NCBI RefSeq assembly: GCF_005239225.2
Contig: NC_133284.1
Location: 47,462,697-47,526,696, forward strand
DNA: 64,000 nt
Direction of reading: 5' to 3'
Source of the DNA: Populus alba
Taxonomy: Eukaryota; Streptophyta; Magnoliopsida; Malpighiales; Salicaceae
Shown: in pieces, positions 24,101-32,569 of the stretch
How the letters are laid out: every line of letters begins with the position of its first letter
Numbering within the stretch: position 1 is the stretch's first letter
Notes under the pieces: model-generated
Databases searched by the model: none
What the model was told of the DNA's origin: nothing
What the model saw: only the letters and a program-made list of their open reading frames with translations
Program-made: the position numbers and the translations under genes

Positions 24101-25170
24101 CAAGAAAGACAACTGCAAAAATCTTACAAAGTGGATTTTACTGGCCCACCATGTTCAAAGACTCACATGCATTCTGTAAGATTTGTGAAAATTGTCAAAA
24201 GTTGGGATCTATTTCGAAACGTCACATGATGATGCCTTTAAACCCTATTCTTGTCATTGAGATCTTTGATTGTTGGGGTATAGATTTCATGGGTCCATTT
24301 CCTCCATCATTTGGTTTCTTGTACATATTGGTCGCAGTAGATTATGTTTCAAAATGGATAGAGGCAATTCCAAGTCGAACCAATGATCACAAAATAGTGA
24401 TAAAGTTTTTGAAAGAAAACATTTTAAGTCGATTTGGAATCCCTCGAGCCATGATAAGTGACGGTGGAACACACTTTTGCAACAAGCCATTTGAGTCTTT
24501 AATGAAGAAATATGGAATCACACATAAAGTTGCCACCCCTTATCACCCTCAGACAAGTGGACAAGTAGAGCTTGCTAATAGGGAGCTCAAACAGATCTTG
24601 GAGAAAACAGTGAACCCTAATAGGAAAGACTGGTCTTTAAGACTTAATGATGCACTTTGGGCTTATCGAACTGCTTATAAAACATCATTAGGTATGTCAC
24701 CTTATAGACTAGTCTATGGAAAACCTTGTCACTTGCCTGTGGAAATTGAACATAAAGCTTATTGGGCTATTAAAGCTTTCAATTCAAGCCTTGATGATGC
24801 TAGTCAGCTGCGAAAATTGCAAATAAATGAGCTTGAGGAAATAAGAAATGATGCATATGACAATTCAAAAATTCATAAAGCAAGAATTAAAGAGTTTCAT
24901 GACAAGAAAATACTGAGAAAAACATTCAATGTTGGTCAAAAAGTCTTGCTTTATAATTCTCGACTCCATTTATTTCCTGGAAAACTAAGAACAAGATGGA
25001 GCGGTCCTTTTATTGTGAAACATGTGTATCCATATGGGGCCTGTGATATTGAGAATCCAAAGAATGGCAATGTTTTCAAGGTAAATGGGCATCGTTTGAA
25101 AGTTTATTTTGATAATTTTTCGGTTGAAAATGACTCTATTGAATTGAGTGATCCTGTATATAAAGATTGA
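21193..25170 (+). CDS. Gag-protease-integrase polyprotein with in-frame loss of RT and most of RNase H
   Basis: I choose the ATG at 21193 (MAEEDNQ), giving 1325 residues; the upstream open frame is a hydrophobic leader that starts within the untranslated region. Domains: Retrotrans_gag-like region about residues 90-250; zinc knuckle C-x2-C-x4-H-x4-C at 284-297; aspartic protease with LLDLGAS at about 599-605 (D601). The frame runs from the usual PVIISSKL segment before RT straight into EALKYLL, the end of RNase H, at about residue 817. DHLSRL marks the normal RNase H/integrase border. Integrase has an H-x6-H...C-x2-C finger (960-1001) and a complete catalytic triad D1031-x58-D1090-x35-E1126, followed by the C-terminal YNSRL/WSGPFIV region. 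Gag, protease and integrase appear able to function; reverse transcription must be supplied by another element. Confidence 0.93.
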   Translation: MAEEDNQSLHNENNENNRMRTLRDHMNPTRTSAPSCIVFPPDASHFNFKPGIIQLLPSFHGLDLENPYLHLREFEEVCNTYNDSNCSMNTIRLKLFPFSLKDKAKTWLQNLRPGSIRAWDDMQQQFLKKFFPSHRTNSFKRQIITFTQKPGETFYQCWDRYRDLLNTCPHHGFETWRLVSHFYEGLTPRDRQMVELMCNGTFEDKDPNEAMEYLDLLAENAQNWDTTGTYEAPGKTQPHTSSGGMHNLREDHDLQAKFASLARKVEALELKKSGQLKSVQDIVCQICETNEHATNDCPTLPSFKECLHEQAHALNSFQRPNHNPYSQTYNPGWRNHPNFSWKSDSNNAQTSHPPFQAHHNFQNSHGYAPPYAPPPRRNFEETLHAFIEKQETINTQLAQSMTDFKDALAKLTSALSFQEKGKFPSQPQQNPKGQYHVNASSSGSQHMDQVKSVITLRSGKVIEKPILEPCEKDDESISEGKEGVEPEHCKEKADSLPALPFPHAMIKQRKVSHNSEIFEIFKQVRINIPLLDAIKQVPSYAKFLKDLCTVKRKLNVKKKAFLAEQVSAILQNNNALKYKDPGCPTISCFVGEHKIERALLDLGASVNLLPYSVFQSLNLGELKPTSVTLLLADRSVKVPRGIIEDVLVQVDKFIYPVDFVVLDTQPVEACNSIPVILGRPFLATSNALINCRNGLMKLSFGNMTLEMNIFNIYKQPGDDNDLQEVDFIEKLVHDQFQTTSSETEIDESDDLQMVYFQESKACNWRPQIEELPPRSIEPIPSSVQPPKPELKPLPFNLKYSFLGENETFPVIISSKLNAHQEALKYLLSKKDSKARLVRWILLLQEFDITIKDKKGTENVVVDHLSRLTTDSRSDITPIDDYFPDESLFSVSTMPWFANIVNFLVSGQLPAHWSTQDKRKFLNEVKNFYWDDPYLFKYCPDQIFRRCIPDNEVSSVIKFCHSEACGGHFSSRKTTAKILQSGFYWPTMFKDSHAFCKICENCQKLGSISKRHMMMPLNPILVIEIFDCWGIDFMGPFPPSFGFLYILVAVDYVSKWIEAIPSRTNDHKIVIKFLKENILSRFGIPRAMISDGGTHFCNKPFESLMKKYGITHKVATPYHPQTSGQVELANRELKQILEKTVNPNRKDWSLRLNDALWAYRTAYKTSLGMSPYRLVYGKPCHLPVEIEHKAYWAIKAFNSSLDDASQLRKLQINELEEIRNDAYDNSKIHKARIKEFHDKKILRKTFNVGQKVLLYNSRLHLFPGKLRTRWSGPFIVKHVYPYGACDIENPKNGNVFKVNGHRLKVYFDNFSVENDSIELSDPVYKD

Positions 25171-25365
25171 TTCTTTTTCTCACATTGTTTTGTGTTTTGT
25201 TGTTTTGCTAGTCTCTCTTTCACCCCGGTCAAATGGCGGATAACGGTACTCCGTGACTTAAGTCGGTTTTTTTCAGTTTCCCAAATAACTGATATCTGTA
25301 TATGTTTGTATAATTCTTAGCTCTTTCTTCCTTCATTGAATCGCTTCTCTAATTCTCTTTTGAAA
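25171..25365 (+). other. Spacer after the polyprotein with a possible splice acceptor
   Basis: Non-coding sequence contains 'gcggataacggtactccgtg'. A pyrimidine run ending in CAG near 25265-25277 could serve as a 3' splice site for a subgenomic mRNA. In Athila-like elements downstream ORFs are often reached by splicing, so this is a reasonable but unproven role. Confidence 0.35.
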
Positions 25366-25614
25366 ATGGACACCACTCTTGAAAAGTTGAAAAGGTATTT
25401 TCCCGCTTTGCCTCCAAATGCGATTAATAAAATTTACCGTGCTAGGTGTGCAAGATTGAGGTTGTTAATGAATCATGGAATTCCTGAAGATATCCGTTGG
25501 TTAATTGAAGCAAAGGTTCGATTATCAGGTGAGTCATTCAATTCTTTCATTTCACACACATGCCTGGAACAGGTAAAAGCACTTTTGCAAAGAAACGTCG
25601 TGCAAAACGACTGA
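25366..25614 (+). CDS. Small ORF 1 downstream of integrase, function unknown
   Basis: 82 residues from ATG (MDTTLEKLKRYFPALPP). The product is predicted helical and basic, with RARCARLRLLMNHGIPEDIR near the middle. Its last ~18 codons overlap the next ORF in a different frame. A GT at 25529 and an AG at 25571-25572 would, if used, remove 44 bases and put this frame into the next one. Forty-four bases is shorter than normal plant introns, so a simple frameshift or two overlapping genes are equally possible. I recognise no family for this part on its own. Confidence 0.55.
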   Translation: MDTTLEKLKRYFPALPPNAINKIYRARCARLRLLMNHGIPEDIRWLIEAKVRLSGESFNSFISHTCLEQVKALLQRNVVQND

Positions 25615-25916
25615 AAGTCTGTCACAGATGTGCCAGATGGACTTGTAATGCAACATGTCGTTCTTTAGGAATGGTATCTGTAAACCGTGAAGATAAGATA
25701 CAATTCATTAAGGATGGCCTGAGTAAGGGGTCTTTAGATAATCTTTTGTTGACCCTTGAGACGCATCCTAGTGGAGATGTACATCGTGTAATTCATGATT
25801 TATGGCCACAATTCCATAAAGAACATGATCGACTTAGTCTTGGGAATCTGACTAAAAAAGACCCTGTTTGCCAGTTTTTAAGAAAACTGGATGGGAAGCC
25901 TATCCCCGACCCATAG
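25560..25916 (+). CDS. Small ORF 2: basic Cys-rich protein resembling viral nucleic-acid-binding proteins
   Basis: 118 residues. Near the N-terminus is an arginine/lysine-rich stretch (FAKKRRAKRLK) followed at once by a cysteine cluster C-x2-C-x4-C-x3-C (CHRCARWTCNATC). Next come REDKIQFIKDGL and a helical C-terminal half ending KPIPDP. The layout of a basic run directly before a short zinc finger is that of the small Cys-rich nucleic-acid-binding proteins of plant Beta-/Alphaflexiviridae (Viral_NABP family), some of which suppress RNA silencing. The resemblance is in pattern and not proven homology. The ORF lies in sense between integrase and LOG, within a recently mobile element, and has no stop. 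It could instead be an element-specific protein of unknown origin. Confidence 0.55.
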   Translation: MPGTGKSTFAKKRRAKRLKVCHRCARWTCNATCRSLGMVSVNREDKIQFIKDGLSKGSLDNLLLTLETHPSGDVHRVIHDLWPQFHKEHDRLSLGNLTKKDPVCQFLRKLDGKPIPDP

Positions 25917-26161
25917 AGGGCGTTTAAGCCGTTCTTGGACGTAAAACCAAGGGAAGATGTGAGCCACAATCACAACTACCTGTACATACATGCTTTTTCA
26001 AAATAAATAATTAATAAAGAGAGAGAGAGTTTGTGAGACTACAGCTGGCCTACATATAGGTGGTATGATTGCATTTTCACTTTTTCATCTATAAATTCTT
26101 CTCTTCCTTCCCTTCATTTCTACTCATCCCATATATTCATCAAATATAGAAGTGTGTAGAA
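25917..26161 (+). promoter_or_regulatory. Upstream region and core promoter of the captured LOG gene
   Basis: TATAAATT at 26090-26097 lies 65 bases before the LOG start codon. It is followed by a pyrimidine patch (26097-26131, 'ttcttctcttccttccc') like those at plant transcription starts. A (GA)n run is at about 26019-26029, and an AATAAATAATTAATAAAG string at about 26003-26020 could end the upstream transcript. This suggests LOG may be transcribed separately from the LTR promoter. The evidence is positional only. Confidence 0.45.
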
Positions 26162-26815
26162 ATGGCAGGTTCCTCAAGTCATCATATAAGAAATATTTGT
26201 GTTTTCGGTGGATCCAGTTCTGGGAAAGAAAAAGAGTTTTTAGAATCAGCAAATCATCTTGGCCGGGTACTAGCTGAGAGAAAGATTCATTTAGTGTATG
26301 GGGGAGGTAGCCTTGGGTTAATGGGAGGTGTGTCAATGGCTGCATTTTTAGGAGGCAGTCAAGTTTTGGGGGTTGTCCCCAAAGCTTTAGCAAATGGGGA
26401 CATCATTGGAAAAACAATTGGAGAAGAACTACAGGTCCCAACAATGTCTGACCGACTGAATACCATGTTTAACCATGCTGATGCCTTCATTGCCTTACCA
26501 GGTGGTCTGGGCACATTGGAAGAGATCTTTCATATTTCATCTTGGGCCCAACTGCACATTCACCATAAACCCATAGGTTTGTTAAATGTTAATGGTTTTT
26601 ATGATAAGTTGCTGTCTTTCCTTGATCAAGCTGTGGAACAGGAATTTCTAACATCTTCGGCACGACGAATCATAATCTCTGCTGCTACTGCTGAACAATT
26701 GATTGACCAACTACAATCTTTCACCCCTGTCATTGATCCCTGCATGAGTCGTCTAGATTGGTCAACTAAGGAAAGCCGTAAAAAGCTTAGATTAGATTTG
26801 AGCCTTCATCTGTGA
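26162..26815 (+). CDS. LOG: Cytokinin riboside 5'-monophosphate phosphoribohydrolase (LOG family), captured by the retrotransposon
   Basis: 217 residues, full length for plant LOG proteins (about 210-220). LOG enzymes hydrolyse cytokinin nucleotides (e.g. iP or tZ riboside monophosphate) to free active bases plus ribose 5-phosphate in cytosol and nucleus. Seen: Rossmann start ICVFGGSSSGK (12-22); GGGSLGLMGGVS (47-58); conserved Arg98 in MSDRLNTM; the signature PGGLGTLEE (113-121) with the catalytic glutamate, Leu replacing the usual Tyr; WAQLxIHxKPIGLLNVxGFYDxLLSF (128-153). Host LOG genes have several introns; this copy has none and lies in sense between integrase and the 3' LTR, so it was probably acquired through a processed transcript. 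The C-terminus (STKESRKKLRLDLSLHL) differs from canonical LOGs and contains overlapping LxLxL strings. The ORF is intact with no stop, so an active enzyme is plausible. Confidence 0.92.
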   Translation: MAGSSSHHIRNICVFGGSSSGKEKEFLESANHLGRVLAERKIHLVYGGGSLGLMGGVSMAAFLGGSQVLGVVPKALANGDIIGKTIGEELQVPTMSDRLNTMFNHADAFIALPGGLGTLEEIFHISSWAQLHIHHKPIGLLNVNGFYDKLLSFLDQAVEQEFLTSSARRIIISAATAEQLIDQLQSFTPVIDPCMSRLDWSTKESRKKLRLDLSLHL

Positions 26816-28046
26816 AACCTTGTGTCTTTTGGTTTTATTAATAGCATATTATTTTGTTTTGTTACTTCTTATGTTTGTTTAAGTGTGTTTCAGGTTTGTC
26901 ATTGTTCGCTGTTTCAGGTGATGTCTTCTATACTCTATCTTTCTACCTTCGAACATTGAGGACAATGTCTCGTTTTGGTTGGGGGGAGAGGGTAGTAGTT
27001 TAAAAAAAAAAAAAAAAAAATACTAACTTGCTAACTGTTTTTGCTATTATTAAAACCATTTGACAAAATTGTTATTAGGATGGCAGAGTATGGAATCAAT
27101 TTTATTGACTCTAGAGACGCATCTTAGTAAGTTTCATTACCAAGGTCTATCATAATACTTCTTGAAATATTCAGGTTTACAAACTCTCACATTGTTATCA
27201 CTTGATTCTGCTTTTATACTCATTTAACAAGTATTATTAAACCTTCATTTTCACACACACACTTTAACATATGATTGTGGGTTGCACATTGGATTATTAC
27301 ATTAATTATGTTCTTTTGTTGAAGGTAACAACTAAGGGAAAAGGATAGTATATAATTTTAAAAAAAAAAAAAGAAAAAAAAAAGAGATAGTATTGATGAT
27401 AATAAAACGTGGATAAGTTTGGTTTCGTAGCCTCCCTAACCTAAGCAATTAAGCCCGAAGGGGTGTTTTAACACCTAATACCCTAAAGTCAACTGACTTG
27501 GGAGCTATTGGCCCAAAGCTTGTTACATGGGTTAAGGAGAAAAGCTTAAGGAAATCAAACATTGCACTATCTACGTATCAGTATCTGCAACCCGAGTTGT
27601 TAAGCTCGTAGGGGTGTCTCAACACCTAATGCCCTAAGATCAACTGGTCTGGGAGTCATTAGCCTAAAACTCGTTACACGGGTTAAAGATACATTGTGTT
27701 TTAAGTTGTATGTGTATATAAATAAAAAGAAAAAAAAAAAAAAAAAAAAAAAGAAGAAGAAGAAAAAAATAATAATCCCAACCCAAGGAAGTTCACCTTA
27801 AACATTTGAACATAATATTGTTTTCTTCCAACAAAAGCCCCATCATCTATGTTTTCATTGAGCACACAAAAAGAAGGTTTATTAATATCTTGTTTACGAA
27901 GTATGAAGCAGGAATATAAATTTAATAAGAGTTTGTTTATCTGGATAGATTAATGGAAGTTGAATGATGAATGCCTTGCTTTGTGGAACTTGCAAATTGT
28001 TTCTCTATTTTAACGCTTTAGATTACTAGGGACTAGTAATAAGCTG
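26816..28046 (+). other. 3' non-coding segment of the LOG element with imperfect tandem repeats
   Basis: It contains 'cattgaggacaatgtctcg' and 'ggttggggggagaggg' (about 26958-26993), followed by an A18 run at 27003-27020. Further A-rich runs are at 27359-27385 and 27723-27770. A core of ~86 bases (about 27450-27536) recurs at 27602-27686, period ~151, with shared 'ggggtgt.t.aacacctaat.ccctaa'. No ORF is supported. Long non-coding tails with such repeats are usual in Athila/Tat elements. Confidence 0.7.
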
Positions 28047-28057
28047 GTTGGGGGGTG
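28047..28057 (+). other. Polypurine-like tract before the 3' LTR
   Basis: GTTGGGGGGTG directly precedes the 3' LTR. This is the expected position for the plus-strand primer, though it is G-rich and not purely purine, as in related Athila elements. Confidence 0.6.
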
Positions 28058-29630
28058 TGATTAATACTTAAAAGTGCATGTTTATCAAGGTTTTATATCA
28101 TCATTTTGCACTTGAAGTATCAATAACTCCTTAACTAAAGCATGTTTTATAATAACAAGTTTGATATTATAAGATACCTTAATTTATGGTAAATGCTCAT
28201 TTTAAATGCAGGACTATCACATAAATAAAAGGATTGATTGATGAGTTTAAGCATTGAAAGTTAAAGGACAAAGAGATGGCCAAACTTAGAAAAGAGATGT
28301 CGGTGCAGTCCAAACCGGAACATTGCTCGGTAATTGGATCATATCTGGAGCTCTAGATTTCGGATTTAGGTCCACTTTATATGGATGGAAAGGTAAGACA
28401 AAGGCCTACAACTTTCATGAGGAGCCCAAGATTTGAAAAGGTCGTTTTGAAGTCCAAATTGAAGGAACAACGAAGAAGTCCGAAGCTGTCCTGCAGCCCA
28501 AACACTATTTAGTGTTCAGCCCATATCTTGAGTTCTAGAAGTCCAAATGACCTCATCTTTTTTTTTGTTGGAAAGCTGAGACAATTTCCTAGAACATTCT
28601 TGAGGATTCTGGGCAAATTATGATGTTATCAATGACATCTTGATCAGACAAGAAGATAAGGATTGTTATCTAGTCAAGATGTGGCCACCCACTCATCAAT
28701 TAGTCAACAAATCAATAGTTCCAAATTTTGGCCTATAAAAGGAGGCACTTACCATGTATTGAGGCATCTTGGTGTTCAGATCAAGATCATGCTCTTGCTT
28801 TCTCTCTTTGTATTGCTTATGTCTTGCTTTCATTAATATCAAGTTTATGCACTTCATTTCCTTTCCTTTGTCTAGTTAACTTCTTTCTCATTTATGTTCT
28901 TGTCTTGCTCATTTATGTTTCTTTCTTTTATTATGTCTAGCTAAGTTAATTATGTCAAGGTGAAAAGGGTACACTAATGGTGTAAGAACAAGTATAATAT
29001 AAACTTAACATGGACCTTAACGTTGGATACTAACATGTTTTATATTTTGTTATCTTGTTCACTTTAATACTTTGCTTGTTAAATGGTTAATCTAGATTTA
29101 TGTTGTGTAACACTTGGTACAACAAATACTTGGCACTTTCATAGCCCATACTGTATGGTTTAACCGACACCTGAGCTATGAAAGGAACTTGATTTGTTGT
29201 TAACATAAGTTATAATCATGAATGCCTGCCAACATTTACAAGTATTAGCTTTATTCGAATAAGATAATTAATGTAATCATGTTAACAATTTATAATCTGA
29301 TTGGAACCTCCTTTATGTGTGGTTTCCAATTGAGTAATAAGAGTTTATATTATACTTGTTTGAAGTACCATTAGTGGATCCTCTAACCTTGACATTTGTT
29401 TTTATCATTGTTTAATCCTTTCTCGAATCTTTTATCTCAAAGTTCTCATTAATTTCTTCATCTTCTGTTATTATTATTATTATCATTGTTATTATTATTA
29501 TTATTTACATTCTGTTTATATTATATAATATATATCTTTGATCTTTTCATAAAGTCAGTATATAGGCTGGAAACCTGTGACCCGATCTTTAGATCATTCT
29601 CAGGTATAACAACGCCACGTACTGAGTATT

Positions 29631-29671
<41 letters not shown>

Positions 29672-29790
29672 CTTGTTATTTATAATTTATACAATTAACC
29701 TCTCTGTGGTTCGACCCCGGTCTTGCCGGGTTATTTATTACTTCGACACTCCTGCACTTGGGAAGAGACATCAAGCTTTTGGTCGTGTCA
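28058..29790 (+). repeat. 3' LTR of the LOG element
   Basis: 1733 bases, one substitution from the 5' LTR; the 8-base length difference comes entirely from two T runs and two extra GTT units. TATA box at 28734-28741. Because the LTR promoter is intact, read-through into the flanking CACTA sequence is possible. ATGAT follows at 29791-29795. Confidence 0.95.
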
Positions 29791-29873
29791 ATGATACATA
29801 TATTCCTCCTTATTGTCCCCACGATCCTGGTGATGACCAACCTCCTTCTCTTCCAGTGCCACCTCTGTTTTAG
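29791..29873 (+). pseudogene. C-terminal end of CACTA-1 ORF2
   Basis: After the target duplication the frame continues as DTYIPPYCPHDPGDDQPPSL and ends at TAG 29871-29873. This proline-rich tail follows naturally on the helical segment that ends at 19236, showing that the gypsy element split one coding sequence. Confidence 0.75.
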
Positions 29874-30480
29874 ATTCATTGTATTTGAACATATAAATGT
29901 TTAAATTTGTAATAAATATTTAATTTTTATATTATTTTAATTTCTTTTTATATAATTTATTTTTTATTATTTTTCTACTTCTATTCAATATATTTTTTAA
30001 AAAAATATATATAGTTTAAAATATTACTGACAGACCACATCCGTCGGTATATTTCTAGAGAGTTATAAAAATATTATTGCAAATACCACTGCTACTATTA
30101 TTTCTTCAATAGGAATTGCATATTGTATTCTGTTGGTGATATGTTATATAGTTAACAACGAATATACCAATGAACAAATAAAAATATCAATGGAATTATA
30201 TATGGTATTCCATCGATTATATGGCAAACTTCCTAAGGGAAAAATCGATGGAATGAAAAGAGTAATTTAATTTATTTTTTTTTTGCGTGCTTTGTCTGTT
30301 AGTAAATTCATCCGTACATTTATTACCGACAGACTCATCGATTTACCAAAAATTACTAACGAGAGTTTTTCTAATGGACTGTTTTTATTCGTGAGCCCGT
30401 TAGTAAAATACTTATTGACATACTATGAGTGTAACTACTGACAAATATTTTCGTCTGTAAAACTATTAAATCTAGTAGTG
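29874..30480 (+). repeat. CACTA-1 3' untranslated and subterminal repeat region
   Basis: The sequence 'attgtatttgaacatataaatgtttaaatttgtaat' just after ORF2 is present in inverse at about 36350-36400 in CACTA element 2. From 30020 on there are repeated short 'accgacag', 'atcgatgg' and 'cgtcggta' motifs in both orientations, the probable transposase-binding array, ending at CTAGTAGTG. Confidence 0.7.
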
Positions 30481-31030
30481 TGTATATGTATCTCAAGAAT
30501 TAAAAAAAAAAAATATGATGAATTATGATAAACCCTCAAATTTAACATCATAATCTATAATTATGAATGTTGATTCCAACCATTTTGATGGCGAGGTCCC
30601 TCAATCTGGTATACTAGAGTTCCTGCAAAGACAAGGCTTAATTGAAGTTTGGTTTTTTATTACTTCTTATACATACCTTCATTTTTATTCATTGTCCTAA
30701 AAGCATAACCCAAACAACCTTTGTTTTAAAATTTGAATCAGTCCCTCAATAGGTCAATTCACGTCCTCAACCGGTCCATTCATACAAAAATCTAATTGGA
30801 AATTCCTCAGGCAAACTAGGATCAACCCAGCTAACTTATGAATAGGTTATTAAGCTAGTTCGACCCGAGTCAAGTATTTAAACAACGAAACAACTTGAGT
30901 TTTGGCATTACTGTCTGTTAAAGATAAGGGTTATACATGCTATGCTATTCCCCTCTTAGCATCCTTTCCATGCTATTTTTTTTTTAATTTCCAATAATCT
31001 CCCAAACTTTTAGTGGATAGGTATTCACTT
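30481..31030. other. Spacer between the CACTA-1 and hAT elements
   Basis: About 550 bases with no recognised gene or element. The stretch 30580-30650 has balanced base composition but no open frame of useful length. Nothing else is seen. Confidence 0.6.
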
Positions 31031-31164
31031 CATAGTTTTAAAACCCAGCCCGGCCTGATGGGCTAACTCAGGGTTGGAACCAAGCCGGGTTGATGAAAAA
31101 AACCGGCCAGGAATTTGGCCCAGCAAAACCCGGTCGACCCAGGTAAACCCAGATGAGAAGCGAC

Positions 31165-31167
<3 letters not shown>

Positions 31168-31241
<74 letters not shown>
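31168..31241. repeat. (TA)37 microsatellite within the hAT element
   Basis: An uninterrupted TA run close to the left terminal inverted repeat. Confidence 0.97.
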
Positions 31242-31242
<1 letters not shown>

Positions 31243-32569
31243 CATCACCATTTTAGCTTTTTACTGTCAATTTATTAAACCATTTGCATTGTAACATGAA
31301 GACAGAATCACAATTCACAGAAAACCTAATATCTTCAATCTTCAAAGTTCAAAGTTCAAAGCCCTATTTGTTTCAAATGAATTTCAGCCATATGCAAAAG
31401 ACTTTAAGGCAAGCTATACCAAGTAAGTCCCCATCTTTTTTTTGGTTATAATAATAAGAAGAGGCCCTCAACAAACTCTAAATCTTTTTTTGCAGGGAGT
31501 TTGTTTCTTTTCTTGATTTGGCTATTTTCAATTCAGATCTGTGAATCAAGGTCAGATGAAGCTGTTGTTTCTTGTTTCTCTTGAGTTTTTTTTTTTTTTT
31601 TTTTTTTACAAAAGCACTTGCATAGAAATATTCTCCTTTTCAGCCTCATGAAAAAATAATTACTTGTTTATCTTCAGTTTTATTCTCTCATATTTTTTAT
31701 TCTTTACTGATTTATTAAGCAAACCAGTAACTATATGCTTGGAGAACTGCGTTTTGTAAGTAAACTATATATCCTTTTCTTTTTTACCACTTTTTCTCCA
31801 TTATGGCTTTTTGGCTTTTCTGCTTTTTGGTTATTAATTCATTGTCATTTAATTACATGGGTAATTCATGTTTTCCTTTTTGTATTTGAAAATTAAAAAG
31901 ATGATCCACCATACTGTTGGATGCTAATCCATACCTATTTAAATTGAGTTTTCCTTTTTGTATTCTCTGGTTTCATTTCTCTTTATGGATGTAATATAGG
32001 TTATTTAACTGCTTTTTTTATATGTCAATCCTTTGCACGTTGCTTGCCCTATTTCTACCTTGTTTATATATCAATCCTTTTCGGTTCCTTGCCCGTATTT
32101 TGCTTGAATCTGGGCTCTATTTCTTGCCCTATTTCTTTTCTTATTAGCAACAGATTGAGAGAATCTATTCATCTATGATTATAATTAGTAGTTTGTAGTC
32201 TTAAGGGCAGATGATCTAGGATTATATAGATATATAAGAAATTATCATACATGTATGATGGAAAAATGCTTGTTTAGAAATTCCTAGCTCTGTAGCATTA
32301 AGGGCTGTTGCTGACCAATATTTAGAAAATGACTTTCACTTCAACATTTGAAGTACACTTGGTTGGGGTCTTTATATAGCAAAGCCTTTTCTTTTAGGCT
32401 AAAGTATACCTCTTTTTATCATTGGTAAGTTGGATGCTTATTGCAATTAAACTTTGAAATTCTTAATGATCGTCAATATTTTAACTAAACTATATGTTTG
32501 TTTTATTGTTAATTAGGTGAATATAATATGATAAATTGTGTTTGATTTGGTTTAATATAGGTCCTTAAA

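Larger units (their letters stand above)
19237..29790 (+). mobile_element. LOG-carrying Athila/Tat-like Ty3-gypsy retrotransposon, RT-deleted, recently inserted
   Basis: A 10,554-bp element bounded by near-identical LTRs and a perfect ATGAT duplication. Order: 5' LTR, tRNA-Asp primer site, leader, one gag-protease-integrase ORF, two overlapping small ORFs, intact LOG ORF, non-coding tail with tandem repeats, G-rich polypurine-like tract, 3' LTR. Reverse transcriptase and most of RNase H are missing from the ORF without loss of frame, so the copy must have been mobilised in trans. The tRNA-Asp primer site, [14 protein letters not shown] protease and long 3' non-coding segment are typical of the Athila/Tat branch. 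It interrupts ORF2 of the CACTA element; joining the flanks at the duplication restores the CACTA frame. Confidence 0.93.
15059..30480 (+). mobile_element. CACTA (En/Spm) transposon 1, degraded, hosting nested gypsy LTR elements
   Basis: The left end reads TACTACTAGAAATTTTGC; the right end reads CTAGTAGTG, the inverted form of CACTACTAG. The flanking 3-bp repeats are TAT and TGT, a near match for the 3-bp duplication of this superfamily. Subterminal sequence at both ends contains many short 'accgac', 'atcggtac' and 'gtcggta' style repeats, typical of CACTA ends. The element's own sequence is 15059-16214, 18126-19236 and 29791-30480; the rest is later insertions. Homology to element 2 (35806-41718) covers the 5' leader (about 15480-15680), the start of the transposase and ORF2. 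Transposase is almost wholly missing, so the copy is non-autonomous and decayed. Confidence 0.8.

Noticed and set aside
26124..26393. - strand frame over the LOG start
   Set aside because: Shadow of LOG coding sequence.
19237..29790. Calling the LOG gene an ordinary host gene next to a transposon
   Set aside because: It lies wholly between primer site/integrase and the 3' LTR, inside one target duplication, and lacks introns.
29673..29873. Single 66-codon frame starting in the 3' LTR
   Set aside because: Composite of LTR sequence and the CACTA ORF2 tail; not a gene.
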